Shown here one piece after another: positions 14,052 to 20,616 of a stretch of DNA of 25,911 bases. How positions within the stretch are numbered: the first letter of the stretch is position 1; each line of letters begins with the position of its first letter. The notes below the pieces were generated by a model. It did no database searches and was not told where the DNA came from. It saw nothing but the letters and a program-made list of their open reading frames with translations. Made by a program: the position numbers and the translations under genes. Source of the DNA: an uncultured Clostridia bacterium (GTDB taxonomy: Bacteria > Bacillota > Clostridia > TANB77 > CAG-508). The stretch is taken from NCBI GenBank assembly GCA_934153805.1, contig CAKPFO010000017.1, positions 1 to 25,911 on the forward strand. Reading direction: 5' to 3'.

Positions 14052-15581
14052 TTATGCTGGCATTGGAATAAATAGTTGCTCACCTATTTGGATTTTATTT
14101 TCATCTTCTATTCCATTTAATGCAACAATTGAATCCACTGTGCTCCTAAATCTTTTTGCTATTTTCCACAAAGTATCATCTTTCTTTACAAAGTAAATAA
14201 TTATACTATACCTTTCACTTTCTCTATTTTCTTCTATGTTTATTTCTTGTATTACATTTATAGTCTGGCTAGATGATGCTTCCACTCTAAAGTTTAAGTC
14301 TACTTTTATATCTACACTTTCATCTGGCATTACTACAAAGTCTTGCATTGCGACATCTACTCTAGTATTAACATTAGTATTTGGATTTACTCCATTGCAG
14401 TTAATGCTATAATCAAATGGTAATTTTATGCTTTGTTCATTTACTGCTGAATTATTAGCTGAAGCAAATATGAATTTTAGTTCTAGCTCTCCCTCATATA
14501 CAATCTTGTCATTTAGTACAGTCTGATTTATTATACTTGGGCATACATCAACATCATATATTTGATTATTTCCTATTTGTTCAACTATTTCTTTTTGTCT
14601 AATTTGGCATAAATCTTGTATTTCTTCTTTTTTTACTACTCCTCTTATCATTTTTTGCTCATATACTAAATTTGTAGTTGGACTATATAAATCTTGTATT
14701 ACATCGATATTTCTTGTTTGAAATACGTTACACATAACCTCTATTTCTGCTTCTACATATATAGAATGTTCTTCTATGCTGTTTGGTTTTATTAGTATAT
14801 TTTTAATTTCAAAATTAACCTCACAAATATTATCATCAGTTACATTAGGCATATCAACAAATCCCATAACAGGTATTGAAGCCGTTTTTGTACATATTCT
14901 ATTATCTCCTGTAAGATACATTATTTTTACTACACAATCTGCCTTTACTAGGATTTTGTTGTAGCTTACTTTTATCTCCCTATTTCGTATATCTAAATTT
15001 ACTTTCATTATTTCTGCTAAATCATCTACACTATCTATCATTATTGTATCTTTAGCATACACTTTTGTATTTCCTGTTCCTAACAACGAATTTATGCTTA
15101 AGTTTTCTTTTAGTAGTTGTACATCTTTTATATCTCCAATCTGTTGTACAAACTCTAAATCTTCATTTGAATATGCATTTAACTCTATTTCTAATATTGC
15201 TCTTACATTTATTTTTCTTCCATTTATGACTCTACACTCTATTGTTTTTATTGCAACATTAGTTTCTACCATCATACCAATTTTTAAATTTGAAAAGTCT
15301 ACTATGTGTGAAAAATCTAAGTTTACATTTAAACTTCTTACAGCTGATTCTCCATCATCTGCTAAATACATTATATATGTATTTACACAGCCATCCATTC
15401 TTATTTTACCATCCATAACCTCTTTTTTATAAATACATACTACCCCACTTGTATTTATAGCATTTAAAATGTCTGGCTTTATATCTGGAACAACAAAGTC
15501 CTCTTCTATTATGGCTGTATCTACTTTTTTACCTATTATTTGGTTGATGCACAAAGTCTCTTTTGTAGCCTCTACTGACAT
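14052..15581 (-). CDS. sipL: SipL-like spore coat morphogenetic protein (DUF3794 repeats, LysM)
   Basis: SipL is the clostridial partner of SpoIVA that tethers the coat to the forespore membrane. The 509-aa product has repeated DUF3794 beta domains (roughly residues 30-150, 175-300 and 330-440; note EEDFVVPDIKPDIL and EIKVSYNKILVKADC) and one C-terminal LysM domain (about 462-507, IIYFVKKDDTLWKIAKRF to GEQLFIPMP). This layout and length match C. difficile SipL (about 527 aa), whose LysM domain contacts SpoIVA. AAGGAGG lies 8 bp before the ATG. It comes after veg with a terminator between, so it should have its own, probably sigma-E, promoter, which I could not define. Confidence 0.88.
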   Translation of the reverse strand: MSVEATKETLCINQIIGKKVDTAIIEEDFVVPDIKPDILNAINTSGVVCIYKKEVMDGKIRMDGCVNTYIMYLADDGESAVRSLNVNLDFSHIVDFSNLKIGMMVETNVAIKTIECRVINGRKINVRAILEIELNAYSNEDLEFVQQIGDIKDVQLLKENLSINSLLGTGNTKVYAKDTIMIDSVDDLAEIMKVNLDIRNREIKVSYNKILVKADCVVKIMYLTGDNRICTKTASIPVMGFVDMPNVTDDNICEVNFEIKNILIKPNSIEEHSIYVEAEIEVMCNVFQTRNIDVIQDLYSPTTNLVYEQKMIRGVVKKEEIQDLCQIRQKEIVEQIGNNQIYDVDVCPSIINQTVLNDKIVYEGELELKFIFASANNSAVNEQSIKLPFDYSINCNGVNPNTNVNTRVDVAMQDFVVMPDESVDIKVDLNFRVEASSSQTINVIQEINIEENRESERYSIIIYFVKKDDTLWKIAKRFRSTVDSIVALNGIEDENKIQIGEQLFIPMPA

Positions 15582-15633
15582 AATAATATACCTCCTTTAC
15601 ATTATCTTACTAATGTATATTTTTAGGCATAAA

Positions 15634-15662
15634 AAAAAATTCCTAAAACAGGAATTTTTTTG
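15634..15662. terminator. terminator of veg
   Basis: AAAAATTCCT and AGGAATTTTT form a 10-bp stem with an AAAAC-type loop; T-runs lie on both sides so it works either way. It separates veg from sipL. Confidence 0.85.
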
Positions 15663-15677
15663 TTTTATATTGCTACT

Positions 15678-15959
15678 TTATACTCTTACACTTTGAGCAG
15701 GTGGAATTAATGGACAATAATTTTCTCCATCATATACATCTACCTCTACAGTTCTTGTTAATACATCTGTATAACTATAGGTAACATTTCTTTCGTTTTC
15801 TTCATATTTTACTACAAAAATATTTGGATAGGCTTTCTCTATTGTTGCTTCTTTTTCAAAAGTTTTACTCCTTCCTAAAGAACCTTTTACAATAATTTTT
15901 TGTCCTATCATTTCTCCAATATCTTCTTTTAGACTTGCTATATCACTTCTACAAATCAT
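15678..15959 (-). CDS. veg: Veg family protein
   Basis: Veg is a small conserved Firmicutes protein, strongly expressed in vegetative cells and linked in B. subtilis to biofilm gene expression and spore outgrowth. The 93-aa product has GQKIIVKGSLGRSKTFEKEATIEKAYPNIFVV and the YSYTDVLTRTVEV core of the family, with a slightly longer C-terminus ending PPAQSVRV. The ATG at 15959 is chosen for AGGTGAT about 5 bp upstream; in-frame ATG and GTG codons at 15965 and 15968 fall on that site. Confidence 0.9.
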   Translation of the reverse strand: MICRSDIASLKEDIGEMIGQKIIVKGSLGRSKTFEKEATIEKAYPNIFVVKYEENERNVTYSYTDVLTRTVEVDVYDGENYCPLIPPAQSVRV

Positions 15960-15989
15960 GTACATCACCTACTTTTTTAAGATAGGCAC

Positions 15990-16018
15990 ATTCTATCATA
16001 TTTCTTGTATTTTGTCAA
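15990..16018 (-). promoter_or_regulatory. promoter of veg
   Basis: On the minus strand a consensus TTGACA (16018-16013) and TAGAAT (15995-15990) are 17 bp apart. This strong sigma-A pattern fits the high vegetative expression known for veg. Confidence 0.85.
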
Positions 16019-16103
16019 AGTAACAGATATCTTGTCAATCGTTGTAGCATGCTATTTTTCAATACTTTTGTAGTTTTATTACAATTATATTACAATATTG
16101 TTT

Positions 16104-16961
16104 CTAAACTATTACAGTCTGTTTTTTTCCCATTGCACCTATCCCATTTATGCCATCTTTCCCGTCCCTTAACTCATCTTCTATATCTTTTATAGTTAAA
16201 TATTTTGTGTTTTCTGTCGTTGCAATTCTTTCTGCAACTATAAGAGGGTCTATAAAATCTATCATTATCCTTTTAGGAGATGAGGCAAAATTTGCACCAG
16301 CGGATATGATTGCTTCATAATAGCTTTGGCATGCTCCTGCAAAAATTGCTAAATTTTGAGACTTAGCATCGTTCCATTTTCTCGCTTCGTTTACGGTTTC
16401 TATAAAATATTTTGAATTTCTATAATTATATACATCATTAAAAGCTGTCCCTTTTTTTATCATACCATCATGCCCAGTTAATACTAATATATCTGGCTTA
16501 TACTTATTTAATAATGCTCGTACAGAGCTTGCCTGCCTACTTTCTGGAATATTTTTTACTACTGCGTTTAGCCCCAAGCTTTTATAATATTTCATAGATT
16601 TTTCTGCATATCTTCTATCTCCATCTAAATGAAGAATTTTACCCATATATACATTTTTTATACTTCTTTTATCTATGTTAGCAACCTCTAGTATTTGTTT
16701 TAACTCTTCTAAACTGCTTTTTTTATTTGCACATCTTTTTATTCTTTCTTCCATTTTATCTTCTATTTTTTTTATTCTACTGTTTGCAGTTCTTTTATCT
16801 ATTATCTCTAAATCTTCTATCGGACTGTCTGCTTCTATTCTTTCTGTAATACCTTTTAATATACATATTACATTATTGCTTGTCTTGATTATTTTAGTAA
16901 TCTCAAAAATTACATCTTTGTTATATGAAATTCGGCCTACTATATCTCCTTTTTTCAACAT
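16104..16961 (-). CDS. yabG: sporulation-specific protease YabG
   Basis: YabG is a mother-cell cysteine protease (peptidase family U57/C-type) that processes coat proteins and, in C. difficile, prepro-SleC and CspBA. The 285-aa product shows KKGDIVGRISYNKDVIF, GKILHLDGDRRYAEKSMKYY, PDILVLTGHDGM, YFIETVNEARKW, LAIFAGACQSYYEAIISAGANFASSPKR and a conserved C-terminal IGAMGKK. The likely active Cys is in GACQS and the His in TGHDG. The ATG at 16961 is chosen for AGGTG about 7 bp upstream; the GTG at 16970 is part of that site. It follows spoIIID by 154 bp and precedes veg. Confidence 0.93.
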   Translation of the reverse strand: MLKKGDIVGRISYNKDVIFEITKIIKTSNNVICILKGITERIEADSPIEDLEIIDKRTANSRIKKIEDKMEERIKRCANKKSSLEELKQILEVANIDKRSIKNVYMGKILHLDGDRRYAEKSMKYYKSLGLNAVVKNIPESRQASSVRALLNKYKPDILVLTGHDGMIKKGTAFNDVYNYRNSKYFIETVNEARKWNDAKSQNLAIFAGACQSYYEAIISAGANFASSPKRIMIDFIDPLIVAERIATTENTKYLTIKDIEDELRDGKDGINGIGAMGKKQTVIV

Positions 16962-16985
16962 ATTTCTCACCTCATATATTATTTC

Positions 16986-16994
16986 TACTATATG
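16986..16994 (-). promoter_or_regulatory. sigma-K-like -10 element before yabG
   Basis: CATATAGTA on the minus strand matches the sigma-K -10 pattern CATAnnnTA and would start transcription near 16979, 18 nt before the yabG ATG. B. subtilis yabG is a sigma-K gene. I could not find the -35 AC at the ideal distance. Confidence 0.4.
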
Positions 16995-17032
16995 ATATGT
17001 CGAATAATGTTTTTTTGTGAAAATGTAATTTT

Positions 17033-17092
17033 AAGGACGCACCAAAAAATTGCATTAAAAATCGTTTTGCAATTTTTTGTTACGCCCCTAAA
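17033..17092 (-). terminator. terminator of spoIIID
   Basis: AAAAAATTGCA and TGCAATTTTTT form an 11-bp stem just after spoIIID, with six Ts at the end of the arm. The flanks (GGACGCACC and GTTACGCCCCT) pair partly and recall the outer arms of the 46-bp repeats, but the core differs. Confidence 0.65.
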
Positions 17093-17115
17093 TCTCGTGC
17101 TTGCATCTCTTAATT

Positions 17116-17391
17116 CTATTTTATCCGTGCCTTATTTTCCTTCATATGGCTGTACTTCATCTTTGTTGCCATTCCACCTCTTATGTGTCTTTCAGCTTTA
17201 TTTTCATCTAATATACTTCGTACTTCTGCTGCTAACGCAGGATTTATCTTTAATATTCTTTCGCTTAAGTCTTTGTGTACTGTAGATTTACTTACACCAA
17301 ACTTAGCTGCCACCCCTCTTACCGTTTCTTTCGACTCTATTATATAATGTGCAAATTCTACAGCACGTTCTTCTATTGAGTAACCTTTCAT
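17116..17391 (-). CDS. spoIIID: mother-cell transcription factor SpoIIID
   Basis: SpoIIID is a small DNA-binding regulator that switches mother-cell sigma-E genes on or off and helps start sigK expression. The 91-aa product begins MKGYSIEERAVEFAHYIIE, has the helix-turn-helix TVRGVAAKFGVSKSTVHKDLSERI and a basic C-terminus (GGMATKMKYSH). The ATG at 17391 lies 8 bp after GGAGG (17404-17400). That GGAGG is inside the 3' arm of a 19-bp hairpin (17397-17446). The next leftward gene is yabG. Confidence 0.96.
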   Translation of the reverse strand: MKGYSIEERAVEFAHYIIESKETVRGVAAKFGVSKSTVHKDLSERILKINPALAAEVRSILDENKAERHIRGGMATKMKYSHMKENKARIK

Positions 17392-17463
17392 AAAGAAAAC
17401 CTCCATTTAAGAATACATTTGTTTAATTGTATTCTTATGGAGGTTTAATTAGAACTTTTATAC
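17388..17463 (-). repeat. duplicated hairpin, copy A, over the spoIIID ribosome binding site
   Basis: This 76-bp segment matches 18417-18490 in the same orientation with three substitutions and a 2-base length difference. It folds into a hairpin: AAACCTCCAT plus AAGAATACA (17397-17417, TT bulge) against 17428-17446, loop 17418-17427. On the minus strand the hairpin is followed by TTTTCTTT and the spoIIID ATG, so it looks like a terminator that contains the spoIIID GGAGG. Confidence 0.85.
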
Positions 17464-17488
17464 AACTATTTATTTCTATTAAATAGTT
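17464..17488. repeat. 9-bp inverted repeat beside copy A
   Basis: AACTATTTA (17464-17472) and TAAATAGTT (17480-17488) form a hairpin directly next to the duplicated segment, at the inner edge of the cassette. No equivalent lies next to copy B. Confidence 0.5.
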
Positions 17489-17562
17489 ATATATTTAGAT
17501 ACTGGTAAGCTCGTAGAGAAAGAAAAAATTAAGCGATATGTATTGCGATACACAAAAAATAT

Positions 17563-17600
17563 AACAATAGATAATATTTTAATTAGTATTATCTATTGTT
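17563..17600 (-). terminator. terminator of the 208-aa cassette gene
   Basis: AACAATAGATAATA and TATTATCTATTGTT form a 14-bp stem with a 10-nt loop, followed on the minus strand by ATATTTTTTG. Confidence 0.88.
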
Positions 17601-17645
17601 AATTTAACTACCTTATTAAACCTTTAAGATTTGGCTAATAATAAA

Positions 17646-18272
17646 TTAGTTGCAAAGTTCTGATAAAGATATATATTGATTTTTATTATATTTATCAATA
17701 TATATGAACGTTTCTAATTTTTCGGAAATGCAATATTCTCCATTCCAACTATTGAGTTTATATAAAACATAATGGTCTCTTAGTACATACGGATTCTCAG
17801 AAGCAAGATATATAGGAATACTTTCATGCCAACCTAAATTTATTTTTATTAGGTACACATTGGATAAAAAGTCTCCATAGTCAGCTTCAGTATCGATAAA
17901 ACGTATTCTCCGAAGAACTGTTACCTTATCTTTCATATACGATGGAATAAAAACATCATCAGGAATACGCGTAGTACTTCTAATTAATGCATACATACAT
18001 CTCTCCGAAGTTTTCTTTGAAGAATCAATACTGTAAGAATTTTTACTTGTTTTTCGTAAAGAAATATTTTCAAGTAAAAGATCTTCTTCTAAAGATTCTT
18101 TATTTATCCCCTCAATATTAAAAACAAAGTTAATATCTTCCTGTTTCTTCTTATCTTTTAAATAATTTGGAATAGACAAACATAATTGTGATTTGCCTAT
18201 AGTCTGTTTAATTTTTTCATTTCCTCCATTACATATCCGTTCGCAAACTCCTGAATTTATAAATAATTTCAT
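17646..18272 (-). CDS. protein of unknown function, 208 aa, cassette gene
   Basis: I do not recognise this protein. It has no signal peptide, no membrane segment and no known motif. It starts MKLFINSGVCERICNGGNEK and contains a charged linker (KDKKKQED, SLEEDLLLENISLRKTSKNS), LIRSTTRIPDDVFIPSYMKDK, and an aromatic C-terminal half (NLGWHESIPIYLASENP, YKLNSWNGEYCISEKLETFIYID). Five cysteines are scattered. It is certainly a gene: AAGGAGG lies 8 bp before the ATG, with a 17-bp-spaced promoter and its own terminator. It uses some CGG and CGT arginine codons where neighbours favour AGA. The whole unit lies between two copies of a hairpin segment, as if inserted between the SPFH gene and spoIIID. 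Confidence 0.8.
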   Translation of the reverse strand: MKLFINSGVCERICNGGNEKIKQTIGKSQLCLSIPNYLKDKKKQEDINFVFNIEGINKESLEEDLLLENISLRKTSKNSYSIDSSKKTSERCMYALIRSTTRIPDDVFIPSYMKDKVTVLRRIRFIDTEADYGDFLSNVYLIKINLGWHESIPIYLASENPYVLRDHYVLYKLNSWNGEYCISEKLETFIYIDKYNKNQYISLSELCN

Positions 18273-18366
18273 TGCTTTACCTCCTTGTGCTTTTACTAAA
18301 TTATTAGTTGCGTTACAATATAATTATGTTGTAATTAAGATACCTCCTCGTATTTAAGATGACATA

Positions 18367-18395
18367 ATTTTACCATAAATTTATCTATAAATCAA
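18367..18395 (-). promoter_or_regulatory. promoter of the cassette gene
   Basis: On the minus strand TTGATT (18395-18390) and TAAAAT (18372-18367) are 17 bp apart; start near 18360. The 88-nt leader contains a second AGGAGG (near 18345) with no start codon at a usable distance, and a TTACAA/TTGTAA hairpin. Confidence 0.75.
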
Positions 18396-18416
18396 TACTA
18401 TTGTTCTCCTGAATTC

Positions 18417-18490
18417 TCATAAAGAAAACCGCCATAAGAATACATTTGTTTAATTGTATTTTTATGGTGGTTTAATTAGAACTTTTATAC
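18417..18490 (-). repeat. duplicated hairpin, copy B, terminator of the SPFH gene
   Basis: This is the 74-bp partner of 17388-17463. On the minus strand it starts 6 bp after the SPFH stop, forms the hairpin AAACCACCATAAAAATACA against TGTATTCTTATGGCGGTTT and runs into TTTTCTTT, a good intrinsic terminator. The position of the spoIIID GGAGG is GGCGG here, and the ATG equivalent is kept but opens no gene. Confidence 0.85.
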
Positions 18491-18496
18491 TATTTT

Positions 18497-19720
18497 TTAT
18501 TCAGCGTCATTTTCATCAAAAGCGTCTCCACAGTTTGGACAGAATTTAGGTGGAACTGTTTTGTCTTGTGGTTCCCAGCCACATTTATTACATTTGTATG
18601 TTGCTGGCTTTTTAGCTCCACACTCTGTACAGAATTTTCCTGTGTTAGTTGCTCCACAAGAGCATTTCCACTCTTCTGCATTTTTTTGTTGTACTTCTTT
18701 ATTTTTATCTTCTTCTGCCATTTGGAATAATGTTTGTGTATTTATTCCTCCTGCTTTTTCTGCCATATTTAGCCCTGCAAATGCCATAACTGGACCTGCA
18801 TTTGAGTTTGCTGCAGCGCTCTTCATAGCTTCTGCTTGTGCTTCTACCATTGTTGCTGCTGCCATTTTTGGATTTGAAATAACAGCTCTTCTTTGAAGTT
18901 CTTTTATCATGTTTTCGTCTTCTTCAGAGGCATTAACAGAGTTTACACCAATAGATACAATCTCTATTCCTCTAATTTCTTTCCATTTATTAGTTAAAAC
19001 TTCATTTAATGCATCTGCTAATTCCATTGTATGACCAGGTAAACTGCTATATCTAACACCCATATCAGAAATTTTTGCAAAAGCTGGTTGAAGTGCAGTT
19101 AATAATTCTGTTTTTAATTGACTTTCTATACTTTCTTTTGTATATTTTTCTTGTACGTTTCCACAGACATTTGTATAAAATAGCATTGGATCTACTATTT
19201 TATATGAATACTCACCATTACATCTAATAGCAATATCTACGTCTAATCCTATATTTTTATCTACTACTCTAAATGGTACCGGACTTGGTGTTCCGTATTT
19301 ATTTCCTATTATTTCTTTAGTATTTATGTAGTATACACGTTGGTCATTTGCTACTCCACCACCTGTAGTAAAACGTTTTCCTATTGTTTTAAATGTATTT
19401 ATAATTCCTTTTCCTAATCCTCCTGTAAATATGCTTGGTTCTGTTTCGTTGTTATAAATAAATTCTCCCGCTTCTGCGCAAAGTTCTGCAACTTTTCCTT
19501 GCTCAACAATAATCATACATTGTCCTTCGTTTACAGCTATAACAGATCCATTTGATATAATATTATCTGTTCCTTGTGTATTTGAACTATTTCCTGTTAC
19601 TTTCTTTTTTCCTTTTATAACTAATACATTTGATTCTAATGAATCTGCGTAAAAATACTCTTTCCATTGATCTGCAAGAGTTGTTTTTACCGCTTCTTTA
19701 CCTGCTTTTATTAATCCCAT
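18497..19720 (-). CDS. SPFH-domain protein with C-terminal zinc ribbons (YdjI-like)
   Basis: The 407-aa protein matches the bacterial family called virion-core-protein-like or YdjI: an SPFH/band-7 type domain (about residues 30-270, with VNEGQCMIIVEQGKVAE, FTGGLGKGI, GTPSPVPFRVVD and KEIRGIEIVSIGVNSV), an alanine/methionine-rich helix (about 280-330) and two zinc ribbons at the end (CSCGATNTGKFCTECGAKK and CNKCGWEPQDK..KFCPNCG). In B. subtilis YdjI works with the PspA-like YdjF at the membrane. No pspA homologue is visible nearby. There is no N-terminal membrane helix. AAAGGAAG precedes the ATG by about 8 bp. It ends at hairpin copy B. Confidence 0.85.
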   Translation of the reverse strand: MGLIKAGKEAVKTTLADQWKEYFYADSLESNVLVIKGKKKVTGNSSNTQGTDNIISNGSVIAVNEGQCMIIVEQGKVAELCAEAGEFIYNNETEPSIFTGGLGKGIINTFKTIGKRFTTGGGVANDQRVYYINTKEIIGNKYGTPSPVPFRVVDKNIGLDVDIAIRCNGEYSYKIVDPMLFYTNVCGNVQEKYTKESIESQLKTELLTALQPAFAKISDMGVRYSSLPGHTMELADALNEVLTNKWKEIRGIEIVSIGVNSVNASEEDENMIKELQRRAVISNPKMAAATMVEAQAEAMKSAAANSNAGPVMAFAGLNMAEKAGGINTQTLFQMAEEDKNKEVQQKNAEEWKCSCGATNTGKFCTECGAKKPATYKCNKCGWEPQDKTVPPKFCPNCGDAFDENDAE

Positions 19721-19759
19721 ATTCTTTTCTTCCTTTCAAATTTTTATTGGTATAATTAA

Positions 19760-19788
19760 ATTTTAACATTAAAAGTTAAAATAATCAA
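19760..19788 (-). promoter_or_regulatory. promoter of the SPFH gene
   Basis: On the minus strand TTGATT (19788-19783) and TAAAAT (19765-19760) are 17 bp apart. An inverted repeat, ATTTTAAC (19760-19767) and GTTAAAAT (19775-19782), covers the -10 and spacer and may bind a regulator. Confidence 0.65.
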
Positions 19789-19797
19789 TAATCAATT

Positions 19798-19871
19798 AAA
19801 AAATACTAGTATGTTGACCTCTCAAATCGCACTCGCAAGCTCGTTTGGCCGCTTACGTAGCATTTTTTAAC
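19798..19871. repeat. GC-richer palindromic element
   Basis: A stretch of about 50 bp, far richer in G+C than its surroundings, is bounded by AAAAAATACTAGTA and TACGTAGCATTTTTT, which are imperfect inverted copies (12 of about 15). Inside, CAAA and TTTG also face each other around CGCACTCGCAAGCTCG. No frame with a start is present. It looks like a small dispersed repeat or inserted element. Confidence 0.4.
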
Positions 19872-19935
19872 AATATATTATCAATCTTTTTTATCAAAAA
19901 TTAGAAAACTGTAAATTGTAACCAACAATATCTTA

Positions 19936-20433
19936 TTACTTAAAATACTTACTGATTTCTTCTAAATTTTCAAATTTATTTTGTCTTAATACCTCATAAA
20001 TTACGATTGCTACTGAATTTGATAAATTCAAACTTCTTAATGTTGGAAGCATTGGTATTCTAATTGTTCTTTCTATATATTTTTGTAAAATATCTTCTGG
20101 AAGACCTTTTGTTTCTTTTCCAAATAGTAAAAATACTTCATCCATTCCTTGATAATTTGCATCGCTATAACAAGTTTGACCTTTAGTCGTTACAAAAAAC
20201 ATATTATGCTCTTCTGGCTTATATTTTTCCAAAAATGCATCAAAAGATTTATGATTTTCTATTTCTAATTTGTCCCAATAGTCTAGTCCTGCTCTTTTTA
20301 ATGTTTTATCTGTTATTTCAAATCCTAATGGTTCTACTAAATGTAGTTTTCCTCCTGTTGCAGCACATGTTCTTGCTATATTTCCTGTATTTTGTGGTAT
20401 TTCAGGTTCTACCATTACTATATTTATTTTCAC
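19936..20433 (-). CDS. trmL: tRNA (cytidine(34)/uridine(34)-2'-O)-methyltransferase TrmL
   Basis: TrmL is a SPOUT-class methyltransferase that 2'-O-methylates the wobble nucleotide of tRNA-Leu isoacceptors using SAM. The 165-aa protein starts with the family signature VMVEPEIPQNTGNIARTCAATG, followed by LHLVEPLGF, RAGLDYW, the knot region LLFGKETKGLPEDIL, RIPMLPTLRSLNLSNSVAIVIYEVLRQ. The start is a GTG preceded by AAAGGGAATG. It is a single-gene unit divergent from the radical SAM cassette. Confidence 0.95.
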   Translation of the reverse strand: MKINIVMVEPEIPQNTGNIARTCAATGGKLHLVEPLGFEITDKTLKRAGLDYWDKLEIENHKSFDAFLEKYKPEEHNMFFVTTKGQTCYSDANYQGMDEVFLLFGKETKGLPEDILQKYIERTIRIPMLPTLRSLNLSNSVAIVIYEVLRQNKFENLEEISKYFK

Positions 20434-20509
20434 TTTTTATCATTCCCTTTCTAAGGTAATTTTTTATATAATACATATTCATTTTTGTAAATTAATTGTT
20501 TTCTTGCTT

Positions 20510-20538
20510 ATTATAGTTTAATTGTATAAAAAAGTCAA
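20510..20538 (-). promoter_or_regulatory. promoter of trmL
   Basis: On the minus strand TTGACT (20538-20533) and TATAAT (20515-20510) are 17 bp apart. Confidence 0.75.
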
Positions 20539-20554
20539 TTTTACGAATTTATGT

Positions 20555-20583
20555 TTGACATTTTATACATTCTGTGTTATATT
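20555..20583 (+). promoter_or_regulatory. promoter of the radical SAM cassette
   Basis: Consensus TTGACA (20555-20560) and TATATT (20578-20583) are 17 bp apart; start near 20590, which falls in the palindrome at 20588-20603. Confidence 0.8.
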
Positions 20584-20587
20584 ATTT

Positions 20588-20603
20588 ATACAAACATTTG
20601 TAT
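20588..20603. promoter_or_regulatory. possible operator at the radical SAM cassette start site
   Basis: ATACAAA-CA-TTTGTAT is a perfect inverted repeat lying on the predicted transcription start, a position suited to a repressor. It differs from the usual Firmicutes LexA box (GAAC-N4-GTTC). Confidence 0.4.
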
Positions 20604-20616
20604 GCAAGGTGATTTT

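Noticed and set aside
17033..17092. Fourth copy of the 46-bp palindromic repeat
   Set aside because: Only the outer GGACGC-like flank is similar; the core CGAAAAAATTTGC is missing, so it was called a spoIIID terminator.
17388..18490. Insertion sequence or transposon
   Set aside because: No transposase or integrase gene and no terminal inverted repeats; the flanking repeats are terminator hairpins in direct orientation.
18490..18896. Open frames in other phases over the zinc-ribbon end of the SPFH gene
   Set aside because: Cys-rich shadow translations of the real gene without start signals.
20588..20603. LexA (SOS) box at the radical SAM cassette
   Set aside because: The palindrome reads ACAAACATTTGT, not GAAC-N4-GTTC, so it was recorded only as a generic operator candidate.
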